Notes: a model not told the origin generated them from the letters alone. Shown: positions 10,656-21,500, counted from the stretch's first letter. The stretch is 64,000 nucleotides of DNA from Panonychus citri (GCF_014898815.1 NW_026515500.1:310001-374000), one strand, 5' to 3'. Numbers and translations are program-made.

Positions 10656-12162
10656 TTACTGGAAAAGTTGATTCTGTGCCTGATTTTGAGATGATTGAGA
10701 TGAAGCCTGCCTTTGTTTCAAAAAGGCGGCCATTAATTTTGGATTAGATTGAAGAATTGAAATGACTGTTTTCTGATTTTGCTGAGATGTTGGAGATTTT
10801 AACATTGCTATCAACTGTCCCATCACTGAATTCATTTGTTGAGATTGCGACTGGGTACCTACCCCACCGGACCCAGATTGGTTTATTTGTGCCCCTTGAA
10901 TCTAATAAAAAATAGAGAAGAAAATGTAAAAGTTAGTTAAATTGTTGAAAAAGTAAATCAACGATTTAAACTATTGATTCAATGATCGTACTGGGCGCTG
11001 TGAGTACGGTTGAAATGCAATTTGTTGAGGTTGTTGTTGCTGTTGTGTAACTTGTGATGGAGTTTGTTGTTGTTGTTGCTGGTTTGATGGTGGTTGAGGT
11101 GGAGTTTGTTGAGGCTGTTGAGGGTTAATTCTAGAGTGTACAAGAAAATAGGAAATAATTAATGGAAAAGATTCTTAATAAGAGCATCTCATCAACGAGC
11201 GAAATTTTACTTACTGTTGGAAAAGTTGATTCTGTGCCTGATTTTGTGATGATTGAGATGAAGCCTGCCTTTTTTTCAAAAAGGCGGCCATTAATTTTGG
11301 ATTAGATTGAAGAATTGAAATGACTGTTTTCTGATTTTGCTGAGATGTTGGAGATTTTAACATTGCTATCAACTGTCCCATCACTGAATTCATTTGTTGA
11401 GATTGCGACTGGGTACCTACCCCACCGGACCCAGATTGGTTTATTTGTGCCCCTTGAATCTAATAGAAAAATAGAGAAGAAAATGTAAAAGTTAACCAAA
11501 TTGTAGAGAAAAGTAAATCGCCAATACAAACTAATTATTTTAGTGATCGTACTTGTTGAATCTGCATTTGCTGTCCTTGTTGTGGTTGTTGTTGACCCCT
11601 CATGCCCTGGATTACTCGAGGCTGTACACATGCTCCAGGTAATTGTCTTCTAGTTACAGAATCTCCTGAATCCCTGATGCTTGTGACCCCAAGCTGAGGA
11701 GCCCCGGAAGGTGCGACACTTGGAAGGGGCACCTTTTTTTGCTGCGTAGTTTTCTGAGTCGATGTTTGCCTGTTAGATGAGGATTTTACTGTTTGTTTCC
11801 TTTTCAGAGCAAATTTTGATCCTTTTCTCCAAACAGTGGCCATCGTCTTTCGATAACATTTCATGATTGAATTCACTCTTTTGCGATTCCCTTTCGACGA
11901 TGGAAAGTTCAAAATCAATTTCAGTTGTTTCTTAACTCGTTGCATCGATTGATTCAGTCGCCGTATATCACCAGTTCCAAGTTGATCCCGTTGAGACACT
12001 TGAACCTAAAAAAAGATAAAATATAAAATTACAGAGCAAACATTCAATTAGAAACATAAACTCAACAATCAAAACAAACGGTGAACAAAAAGTGACAGAT
12101 ATTCTTAGGGACAAATTTACCTCAAGTTTTGGTTCTATTTCAGAAGTGAAAATTTGGTCCAT
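10656..12162 (-). CDS. free-standing triple-NCBD mini-protein B, fully open
   Basis: Minus-strand exons: 12121-12162, 11553-12005, 11215-11459, 10992-11130 and 10656-10901 (TAA). Total 1125 nt, 374 aa, all phases agree. Residues 1-14 are MDQIFTSEIEPKLE. Residues ~30-85 form a basic, diverged NCBD-like module (LKLILNFPSSKGNRKRVNSI, then MKCYRKTMATVWRKG) ending in Lys/Arg-rich possible nuclear-localisation sequence. Residues ~166-247 and 294-374 are two near-copies of CBP exon 19, each with the NCBD core (QLIAMLKSPTSQQNQKTVIS, then ILQSNPKLMAAFLK). Gln/Pro linkers separate them. No TAZ, KIX, bromodomain or HAT is present. The NCBD of CBP/p300 is a molten-globule-like domain that folds on binding nuclear-receptor coactivators; a competitor or decoy role is inferred. 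This is the only multi-NCBD member without a break. Confidence 0.75.
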
Positions 12163-12660
12163 ACCAAGAAAATAGAAAAAGATGGATTAAAGATTAAAAA
12201 AAATGAAAGAGAGTTTCAACTATTTCTATCAAAGGACGAGAGAAAACATTGTTTATAGTGATTGGCGATATTATCGATAAATATCATCGATATTTTGGAT
12301 TCGATTTATAATCGATATAAAAAAAATATCGATATACAATTCTCTTTCTTTTTACTCTCTCTTTTAATGCGATTTTTCGCGATTTTTTTCCGTTTCCATC
12401 ATTTTACTCTTTCTCTTACTTTATTCTGTTTCTTTTTCTCTGTCGCTTGAATATCGTCGATGATATTTTTTTCAAATATCGCTCATCACTAATTGTTTAT
12501 AAAACAATTGGTTTTTCAGAAGAAGCAAAAAGGAATCGTAATCATGTTTTCCGGTCGCGACTTCGTGATCTGTAACCAGAAAAATTCGAGTTTGTTTTCG
12601 GTTCAGAGCTGATTAAATTTAATTGTCTATCTTTCGAAAATTAATATTATTAAATTCTCA
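12163..12660 (-). promoter_or_regulatory. upstream region of mini-gene B
   Basis: It holds the hAT-type MITE (12256-12491) with two TATCGATA words (12272-12279 and 12327-12334). It also holds the array-specific GC-rich block (~12500-12613, with TTTTCCGGTCGCGACTTCG) that is shared with D (17230-17356) and more loosely with A and C. TATCGATA is the core of the Drosophila DREF site; use here is inference. Confidence 0.4.
12256..12491. mobile_element. hAT-type MITE, intact, with 8-bp target duplication
   Basis: 236 bp. Terminal inverted repeats TAGTGATTGGCGATATT (left) and AATATCGCTCATCACTA (right) match at 15 of 17 positions. It is flanked by perfect 8-bp direct repeats ATTGTTTA (12248-12255 and 12492-12499). 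An 8-bp duplication and TAGTG-type termini fit the hAT superfamily. The interior is palindrome-rich ATCGAT sequence plus a pyrimidine-rich centre, with no coding capacity. A copy with a damaged right end sits at 17002, at the equivalent place upstream of gene D. Confidence 0.75.
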
Positions 12661-13305
12661 ATAAGAGTAAATTCAACCACGTTCCATTAATGGATAATAA
12701 AAAAGTAACGAAAATCACCAAATCGATGAGGATCATCTCGTAAACTAATTACTCGACTTCAACTCTCAATTTAATTGTTTCTCAATCAATGAAAAGATTT
12801 ATCAAATAAATAAAATGTTTATCAAACAAATATCAGGTCTGAAATTTGTGTTCTTTTCAAAGAAGTTCTGATAAAATTGAATATTCTGACGATTCGATAA
12901 TCAATCTCATCTCTTTTTGTCTCTTAATATCTTTTGAAATGAACAGTATTGGGAAATATTCACTGGTAAGATTTGAATGATTGACCGAATGTAATAATCA
13001 AGCTAAATAATATTTAGTTCATGTAATGAAAACTAATTTGATGTAATAAAAACTTAGAACAATATATTGAATGATAAACAAAAACAGTAGGGAAATTTAA
13101 CTTTCATCGCTGAGAAAAACTATGAAATGAACAATTAGATATTCAAAAGGTGATTTTATGTTTGATGTGTGATTTAAAGATGTTTGTTATTGTTTATGTT
13201 TATTACTTGTTAATACATGGTCAATATATTGTATGAATTAGAATAGATAGACAAAGAAAGAAATACAATTAGATAATGAAAGAAGGGGTTGACGTTTTTG
13301 ATTAA
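12620..13305 (-). repeat. duplicated CBP 3' flank / 3' UTR, copy 1
   Basis: Matches 17355-18152 downstream of CBP. The stretch 13035-13354 and its counterpart 17882-18201 have the same length and show no difference that I can see. A ~120-bp piece present at 17763-17885 is missing here. No other gene is seen. Confidence 0.75.
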
Positions 13306-14519
13306 TCAATTAAACCTAGGTTGTTGTTGTTGTTGTGGTGGTTGTGGTGGTGGTTGAGGTGGAATTTGTTGAGGCTGTTGAGGGTTAATTTTAGAGTGTA
13401 CAAGAAAATAGGAAATAATCAATGAAAAGATTCTTAATAAGAGCATCTCATCAACGAGCGAAATTTTACTTACTGTTGGAAAAGTTGATTCTGTGCCTGA
13501 TTTTGTGATGATTGAGATGAAGCCTGCCTTTGTTTCAAAAAGGCGGCCATTAATTTTGGATTAGATTGAAGAATTGAAATGACTGTTCGCCGCTCATGCT
13601 GAGATGTTGGAGATTCTAACATTGCTATCAATTGTTGCATCACTTTGTTCATTGGTTCAGGTTGCGACTGGGTACCTACCCCACCGGACCCAGATTGGTT
13701 TGTTGATGCCTCTTGAATCGTATAAATAGAGTAGAAAATGTAAGAGATGATCAAATTGTAGAGAAAAGTAAATCACCAATTAAAACTATCATCATTTTAA
13801 TGATCGTACTTGCTGAATCTGCATTTGCTGTCCTTGGGGTTGTTGTTGACCACTCATGCCCACCATTTGAGGCTGAATCTGTACACTGGATGCTACTGGT
13901 ATGAGGACTTGTTGCTGGGACTGTTGGGGCATCATTTGTGGTCCTCCAAGTTGAGTCTATAGAGATTAAATATAAAGATTGAATAAAAATTAAAATCTGA
14001 ATTAATAATCGAACTTGTTGAATAGGTTGACGGTAGTCAAAGTCATGTGTTCTTGTTACAGAATCTCTAGAACCCTTGATGCTTGTGACCCGAAGCTGAG
14101 GATCTGCTCAAGATATAACACTTGGAAGGATCACCTTTTCTTGCTGTGTAGTTTTCTGTGTCGATGTTTGCCTGTTGGACGAGGATTTTACTGTTTGTTT
14201 CCTTTTCCAAGCAAATCCGAGCGAATGTGAATCTCAAAATAGTGGCCATCGTCTTTCGATAACATTCAAAATCATTTTCAGTTGTTTCCTAACTCGTTGC
14301 ATCGATTGATTCAGTCGCCGTATATCACCAGTTCCAAGTTGATCCCGTTGAGACACTTGAACCTAAAAAAAGATAAAATATAAAATTACAGAGCAAACAT
14401 TCAATTAGAAACATAAACTCAACAAGTAAAACAAACAATGAACAAAAAGTGACAGATATTCTTAGGGACAAATTTACCTCAAGTTTTGGTTCTATTTCAG
14501 AAGTGAAAATTTGGTCCAT
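13306..14519 (-). pseudogene. NCBD mini-gene C, inactivated
   Basis: Same plan as A and CBP's end: ATG exon 14478-14519, exon 2 from 14362, a CBP-exon-18 copy 13810-13956, NCBD exon 13474-13718 and terminal Gln/Pro exon 13306-13390 (ending PRFN). Exon 2 is broken: relative to A, ~11 bases are missing after the codons for LKMILN, shifting the frame to a stop a few codons later. A further in-frame TGA follows IS near 14125. The acceptor before the NCBD exon has changed from TTATTAG to TTATACG, and the acceptor before the last exon from CTCTAG to CTCTAA. The NCBD frame itself is still open (QQLIAMLESPTSQHERRTVI, then QSNPKLMAAFLKQRQ). The inactivation calls come from comparison with sister copies. 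Confidence 0.7.
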
Positions 14520-14764
14520 TGGTCGTGATTAATAATCGAAGATTTCAAATAGTAATTAGTAAGAAAAGCGGAAGATGGATAGGTAGAAGTAGACGGATTA
14601 AAAATTTAAAAAAAGTGACAGAGAGTTTCAACAAAGAACAAAACTTTTTTTTAAAACAATTTGGTTTTCGGAAAAAGCGGAAAGAGTGAATCGGTAATCG
14701 TGTTTTCCGTACGCGATTCCGGGATTTATAACCGGAAAAATTCGAGTTTGTTTGAAGCTGATTA
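14520..14764 (-). promoter_or_regulatory. upstream block of pseudogene C
   Basis: Nearly the same GC-rich block as upstream of A (TTTTCCGTACGCGATTCCGG, then ACCGGAAAAATTCGAG), consistent with a duplicated promoter. Confidence 0.35.
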
Positions 14765-15358
14765 AAGTAATATAATCAATTGTTCAATTGAATATCTAAA
14801 CATAATTGAGAATTTATATCGAGATTTGAATTGAGACCTTGAAGAAAAAACAAAAAGAAATGAATAATAAAACAATCAGCTGATCAGCAATGAAGTGAAT
14901 ATTAGATTTAATTATTGAGTCATCGATACAAATTCAGAGTTTTTACTTCAAATAAGATTTGCATATTTAACCTTATTAAATATTCTTCTCTTCGAACTTT
15001 ATGAAAAAACGAAAGAGAGCTAATTTGCGTAAATAACGCTGAAATTACATTCACCAACTCGCTGATTTATCGATTGATTGAATTTAACTGCTGAGTTTAT
15101 GTAAGATTTTGCAATATCAGGTGTACGTTGGATAAGCATCTCCATGTTAAGAGCGGTGAGAATGGAATCAAGATTGGAACTTTGAAACAGGATTTTATAT
15201 CGAATAGAAGGAGCCACAAAAGACTAAAATGAGAACATCTCGATCTTCGGGCGATTCGTATCCGATCAAAAATTCTCAATGACAATTGAATTTCGAGACA
15301 TTTGTATTCGTTAATTCTGACAGATTCTTGCTGAGAACATCAACGAACAAAATTTTAC
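14765..15358 (-). repeat. array 3'-flank repeat, copy 3, with small open frame 15020-15217
   Basis: Counterpart of 10045-10655. The small frame (15020-15217; SSNLDSILTALNMEMLIQRT) is again preceded by CATTTTAG. It lies downstream of gene D's last NCBD exon and is probably transcribed, if at all, as 3' UTR. Confidence 0.6.
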
Positions 15359-16868
15359 TCATTGTTGGAAAAGTTGATTCTGTGTCTGATTTTGTAATGA
15401 TTGAGATGAAGCCTGCCTTTGTTTCAAAAAGGCGGCCATTAATTTTGGATTAGATTGAAGAATTGAAATGACTGTTTTCTTATTTTGCTGAGATGATGGA
15501 GATTTTAACATTGTTATCAACTGTCCCATCACTGAGTTCATTTGTTGAGATTGCGACTGGGTACCTACCCCACCGGACCCAGATTGGTTTATTTGTACCC
15601 TTGAATCTAATAGAAAAATAGAGAAGAAAATTTAAGAGTTAATCAAATTGTTGAGAAAGTAAATAAACAATCTGAACTATTGTTTTAATGGTCGTACTGG
15701 TTGCTGTGAGTACAGTTGAGGTGGAATCTGTTGAGGCTTTTGTTGCTGCGCCAGCATCGTTCTTTGTTGTTGTTGCTGCTGTGATGGTGGTTGAGATGGA
15801 ATCTGTTGAGGCTGTTGAGAGTTAATTCTAGAGTGTACAAGAAAATAGGAAATAATTAATGGAAAAGATTCTTAATAAGAGCATCTCATTAACGAGCGAA
15901 ATTTTACTTACTGTTGGAAAAGTTGATTCTGTGCCTGATTTTGTGATGATTGAGATGAAGCCTGCCTTTGTTTCAAAAAGGCGGCCATTAATTTTGGATT
16001 AGATTGAAGAATTGAAATGACTGTTCTCTGATTTTGCTGAGATGATGGAGATTTTAACATTGTTATCAACTGTCCCATCACTGAGTTCATTTGTTGAGAT
16101 TGCGACTGGGTACCTACCCCACCGGACCCAGATTGGTTTATTTGTACCCCTTGAATCTAATAGAAAAATAGAGAAGAAAATGTAAAAGTTAATCAAATTG
16201 TAGAAAAGTAAATCACCAATTTAAACTATTATCATTTTAATGATCTTACTTGTTGTTTAATCTGCATTTGCTGTCCTTGTTGTTGTGGTTGTTGTTGACC
16301 ACTCATGGCCACGATTACTCGAGGCTGCACACCTGATGCTACAAGTATCTGTCTTCTGGTTACAGAATCTCCTGAATCCCCGATGCTTGTGACCCGAAGC
16401 TGAGAAGCTCCGGAAGATGCGACACTTGAAAGGGTCACCTTTTCTTGCTGCGTAATTTTCTGTGTCGATGTTTGCCTGTTAGATGAGGATTTTACTGTTT
16501 GTTTCCTTTTCCGAGCAAATTTTGATCCTTTTTTCAAAACAGTGACCATCGTCTTTCGATAACATTTCATGATTGAATTAACTCTTTTGCGATTCCCTTT
16601 CGACGATGGAAAGTTCAAAATCAATTTCAATTGTTTCTTAACTTGTTGCATCGATTGATTCAGTCGCTGTATATCACCAGTTCCAAGTTGATCCCGTTGA
16701 GACACTTGAACCTAAAAAAAGATAAAATATAAAAGTACAGACCAAACATTCAATTAGAAACATCAACTCAACAAGCAAAACAAACAATGAACAAAAAGTG
16801 ACAGATATTCTTAGGGACAAATTTACCTCAAGTTTTGGTTCTATTTCAGAAGTGAAAATTTGGTCCAT
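15359..16868 (-). CDS. NCBD mini-protein D; second NCBD lost by frameshift
   Basis: Minus-strand exons: 16827-16868, 16250-16711, 15912-16156, 15698-15827, then 15359-15606. The first four are open (879 nt) and match gene B in order: MDQIFTSEIEPKLE, basic diverged NCBD (LNFPSSKGNRKRVNSIMKCY), one CBP-like NCBD (QLITMLKSPSSQQNQRTVIS), then a Gln/Pro linker. The fifth exon lacks one base of a G run at its start (GGG rather than GGGG, near 15598-15600). Translation therefore ends after IQGYK at ~15589, giving about 298 aa. The second NCBD frame downstream (ATG 15541 to TGA 15359) is still open, so the break is recent or a homopolymer error. The linker exon keeps QQQQQQRTMLAQQQ in frame, informative for CBP's own last exon. 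Confidence 0.65.
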
Positions 16869-17390
16869 TGGTCGTGATTAATAATCGAAGATTTCAAATA
16901 GTAATTACCAATAAAATAGAAGTAGACGGATTAAAAATTCGTAAAAAAGATGAAAGAGACTTTCAATCATTTTAAAAAAGAACGAGAGAAAAAATTGTTT
17001 ATAGTGATTTGCGATATTATCGATAAATATCATCGATATTTTGGATTCGATTTATAATCGATATAATTTTATTTCTTTTTAGTCTCTCTTTTAATGCACA
17101 TGCGATTTTTCCCGATTTTTTCCGTTTCCATTATTTTTCTCTTCTTCTTACTTTATTCAATAAAGTTTATTCTCTTTCTTTTTCTCTGTCGCTTGAATAT
17201 CGTCGATGATTTCTTTGTTTTATAAACAATTTGTTTAAAAAACAATTGGTTTTTCAGAAGAAGAGAAAAAAGTGAACCGGTAATCTTGTTTTCCGGTCGC
17301 GACTTCGGGATTTGTAAACAGAAAAACTCGAGTTTGTTTTCACTTTAGAGCTGATTAAATCTAATTATCTATCTTTCGAAAATTAATATT
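16869..17390 (-). promoter_or_regulatory. upstream region of mini-gene D
   Basis: Same order as upstream of B: MITE copy (from 17002, one TATCGATA at 17018-17025) and the GC-rich TTTTCCGGTCGCGACTTCGG block at ~17288-17307. Promoter role inferred. Confidence 0.35.
17002..17212. mobile_element. hAT-type MITE, second copy, right end deleted
   Basis: The left target repeat ATTGTTTA (16994-17001) and left terminus TAGTGATTTGCGATATT are present. The right terminus seen at 12475-12491 is missing. The same insertion point shows the element entered before the tandem duplication. Confidence 0.7.
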
Positions 17391-18152
17391 CAATTCTCAA
17401 TAAGAGTATATTCAATCACTTTCCATTAATGGATAAGAAAAAAGTAACGCAAGTCATCAAATCGATGAGGATCATCTCGTAAACTAATTACTCAACTTCA
17501 ACTCTCAATTTAATTGTTTCTCAATCAATGAAAATATTGGATTTTCATCAAACAAATATCAGCTTTGAAATTTATGTTCTTTTCAAAGAAGCTCTGATAA
17601 AATTGAATATTCTGACGATTCGATAATCAATCTCATCTCTTTTTGTCTCTTAATATCTTTTGAAATGAACAGTATTGGGAAATATTCACTGGTTAGATTT
17701 GAATGATTGACCGAATGTAATAATCAAGCTAAATAACATTTAGTTCATGTAATGAAAACTAATTTTACTTTGATTAAAATCCGACTAATGTCCATCAAAG
17801 ATTTAAAGTTAGTAAATTTGATAAGATTAAAATCATTCAACTTGATTAATATAATAATGTACATGGAAAATTTGAGGAAAAAATTTGATGTAATAAAAAC
17901 TTAGAACAATATATTGAATGATAAACAAAAACAGTAGGGAAATTTAACTTTCATCGCTGAGAAAAACTATGAAATGAACAATTAGATATTCAAAAGGTGA
18001 TTTTATGTTTGATGTGTGATTTAAAGATGTTTGTTATTGTTTATGTTTATTACTTGTTAATACATGGTCAATATATTGTATGAATTAGAATAGATAGACA
18101 AAGAAAGAAATACAATTAGATAATGAAAGAAGGGGTTGACGTTTTTGATTAA
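17355..18152 (-). repeat. CBP 3' UTR/flank, copy 2
   Basis: Sequence after the CBP Gln-rich tail. On the minus strand AATAAA (+ strand 18046-18051) could serve as the CBP polyA signal. Duplicated at 12620-13305. Confidence 0.6.
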
Positions 18153-18360
18153 TCAATTAAACCTAGGTTGTTGTTGTTGTTGTGGTGGTTGTGGTGGTTG
18201 AGGTGGTTGAGGTGTTTGATACCATTGCTGGTTATTTGATTGTATATGTTGTCCTGGTTGCACTTGCTGCATTTGGATTTGTTGTGGTTGTTGTTGAGAT
18301 TGTTGTTGCTGCTGTTGCTGTTGTTGTTGTTGTTGCACCAGCATCATCCTTTGCTGAACC

Positions 18361-18395
<35 letters not shown>

Positions 18396-18478
18396 TTGCT
18401 GCTGCTGGTGCTGCTGCTGTTGTTGCTGCGCTAGCATCATTCTTTGTTGTTGTTGCTGTTGTGTAACTTGTGATGGAG

Positions 18479-18511
<33 letters not shown>

Positions 18512-21500
18512 CTGTGATGGTGGTTGAGGTGGAATTTGTTGAGGCTGTTGAGGGTTAATTCTAGAGTGTACAAGAAAATAGGAAATAATTAATGGAAAAG
18601 ATTCTTAATAAGAGCACCTCATAAAAAAGCGGACTACTAAAATACTTACTGTTGGAAAAGTTGATTCTGTGCCTGATTTTGTGATGATTGAGATGAAGCC
18701 TGCCTTTGTTTTAAAAAGGCGGCCATTAATTTTGGATTAGATTGAAGAATTGAAATGACTGTCCTCTGATTTTGCTGAGATGATGGAGATTTTAACATTG
18801 TTATCAACTGTTGCATCACTTGGTTCATTTGTTGAGGTTGCGACTGGGTACCTACCCCACCGGACCCAGATTGGTTTATTTGTGCCTCTTGAATCTAATA
18901 GAAAAATAGAGAAGAAAATGTAAAAGTTAATCAAATTGTAGAGAAAAGTAAATCGACAATTTTAAACTATTATCATTTTAATGATCATACTTGTTGTTGA
19001 ATCTGCATTTGCTGTCCTTGTTGTGGTTGTTGTTGACCACTCATGCCCACCATTTGAGGCTGAATCTGTACACTGGATGCTACAGGCATTTGCTGTCTAA
19101 GGACTTGTTGCTGGGGCTGTTGGGGCATCATTTGTGGTTTACCTCCAGGTTGAGTCTATGAAAAAAAGCAATAACAAAATAAAAAATAATGTATACGTTC
19201 AAAGATTTAAATAAAAAATGAAATATTATTACAGCTATTAGATGAAAGTATTCAGGTCGAAGCTGTCAAACTTACATTAGGTGAAGCCATAGGCATAGTT
19301 GGAGGTACTCTTATAAACCTAGTTTGTTGAGGTGTTTGTGGTGTTGGATACCACTGTTGATTATCAGTTTGAATATGCTGTACAGGTTGCACTTGTTGCA
19401 TTTGAATTTGTTGAGGTTGCTGAGCTTGTTGTTGTTGTTGTTGCGCCTGCTGTTGTTGCTGCTGCTGCTGTTGTTGTTGTTGCTGCTGAGCTAAGAGCAT
19501 CCTTTGCTTTTGCTGTTGTAAGATTTGCTGTGCATGCATTTGTTGTTGTTGTTGTTGCTGCTGCTGTTGCTGCTGAGGATGAGGCTGCATGCTCATATGT
19601 GGTCTAGGTGTTTGAGGTTGTGAACCTATAAAATAATCAAGAAAAAAATTAGTTCATTTTGAACGAAAAGACATTTATTGTGATTCAATCATTACCTTGA
19701 GGCACAGATTGTTGTGTGTAATTTAGCATAGGCTTTCCTTTTCCGTAAGGATTCTGTTGAGACATGACCTGTGGTGGCTGTAGAGACGGTTGTTGATGTT
19801 GCTGCTGTTGACGTGCGACAGCAGCTTGCACTTGCTGCACAGCCTGAAGAGCGCCAACAGGTGGAGGTGTTACAGTAGCAGGTTTCATGTAATGTTGCTA
19901 TAAATATCAAGGGAAAAAGATACAGATTAGTAAAAGGTATTCGATAAATGATTATCAAAGTTAGAAAATGTTTAATCTTCAGAGAGCAAAAAACGTACCG
20001 GTGTTTGCGCTGGTGATGGACTATAATCGTGTGATGGAGCCGAAGGTTGGGCTGATTGAGAAATACTTGTCATCGTTGCTATTCTCCTTCTTAATATTTG
20101 GTGTTGTTGTAATTTTTGTTGTAATTGCTGTTGTCTTAACTTATGCTTAATGTTCAAACAGTAAGGAACTGGACATTTCTGTTCATTGCAATGTTTAGCA
20201 TGATAACAACATAAAGCGATAAGTTGTTTACAAATGGGACAGCCTGTTGCACCACCCCCTTGGCTGGCCATTCCTGGTCCAGATTGATTAGTTTTACGTT
20301 TACAACTCTTAGCATGCTGTACAACTCTTTTCATCTTATGACAAGAGGGTAATCTACAATTAGCGTCACGACATTGACAAGCATGGACCAAGCTCTGAAT
20401 ACATCTTTGGATGGAAAGTCTCCTAGATTCACCAGGTGAAGTAATTGTTGATCCACTCGAACCATCTCCATGGTTATCAAGTTCACCTGATCCACCGGCA
20501 ATTGCAGCACCTGATTATGAATAACAGAAGATTGAATGAGTTAATATAAAGATATCTTTGGATGTAAATAAAAAGGTGAATGAAACAAGTAACTTACCAG
20601 CTACAGCACCGTCTCCATCAACACCACCAACGAGATCACCAAAACCAAGTTTTTCCATTTTATGATTATGACCTTCGTTATTGTAACAGGTAACACAGAG
20701 GTCAAAGTCTTCACACTCTGTACAATGGTATCGAGTCTCAACAACGTGTCTTTTACATTTATTACAAGTATATACAAATCCACCATTACCTGAATAAGAA
20801 TGAAAATAAAAGAAAAACAATTAGTTTAATTCTGATTAGAAACAAAAACTTGATTGCGATAAACTTACCGCTATTATGAAGTTCATAAAGTAAGGCCATG
20901 GTAGAAAATTTGGCCCGTCGAAGGGTCGAAAATTCAAAATGCTTCTCACGAGCCATGGTGAGAAAAGCATCTCTACCATCCATTAAATCACAATTTAAAG
21001 ATTGATCAGGATCGTTAATTGGAGGTAAACTAGCAGCTGATTGCGTCGAGTGAAGTCGAATGACAAAGAAAACCTCCTTATGCTTTTCCATTGTCTGATA
21101 GATCTTATTTATTAATTCTTGTTCCCATTGAAGGCTAGAGTTGGCCTGTTGAAAGAGAAAACGTTGAATCGATTGATTAGAATTAACGAAAAAACCAAAC
21201 AAGAAAAAAACTCATGCAAGAGAAATAATTATTTACCTGAACAACGGCAAGTTGATTAGAACCACTTTTGTGTCTCGAATGAACGTTATTCTTTCTTTGT
21301 TTTTGTTTTTTATTCGATTTTTTACTACCACCAGATTTCTTTTGTTGTTTAATTTGATTATTACAACCATCTTTACTGTTGGAGTTTTTAGAATTAAGGC
21401 TCAAAACGTCAGAGGGTTTACTACAATTTCCATCAGCCTTATCACCGCACTCACTCATTGTGTCTGTAAGAGTAATAGAAAAGAGAGTTAGGTAAAGTTA

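Noticed and set aside
18232..18573. Minus frame with poly-Asn and poly-Thr in CBP's last exon
   Set aside because: Out-of-frame reading of the Gln tract; in the frame needed for the tail there is a stop right at the exon start.
18182..18607. Plus-strand frames rich in Val/Leu/Ala opposite CBP
   Set aside because: Antisense shadows of CAG/CAA tracts.
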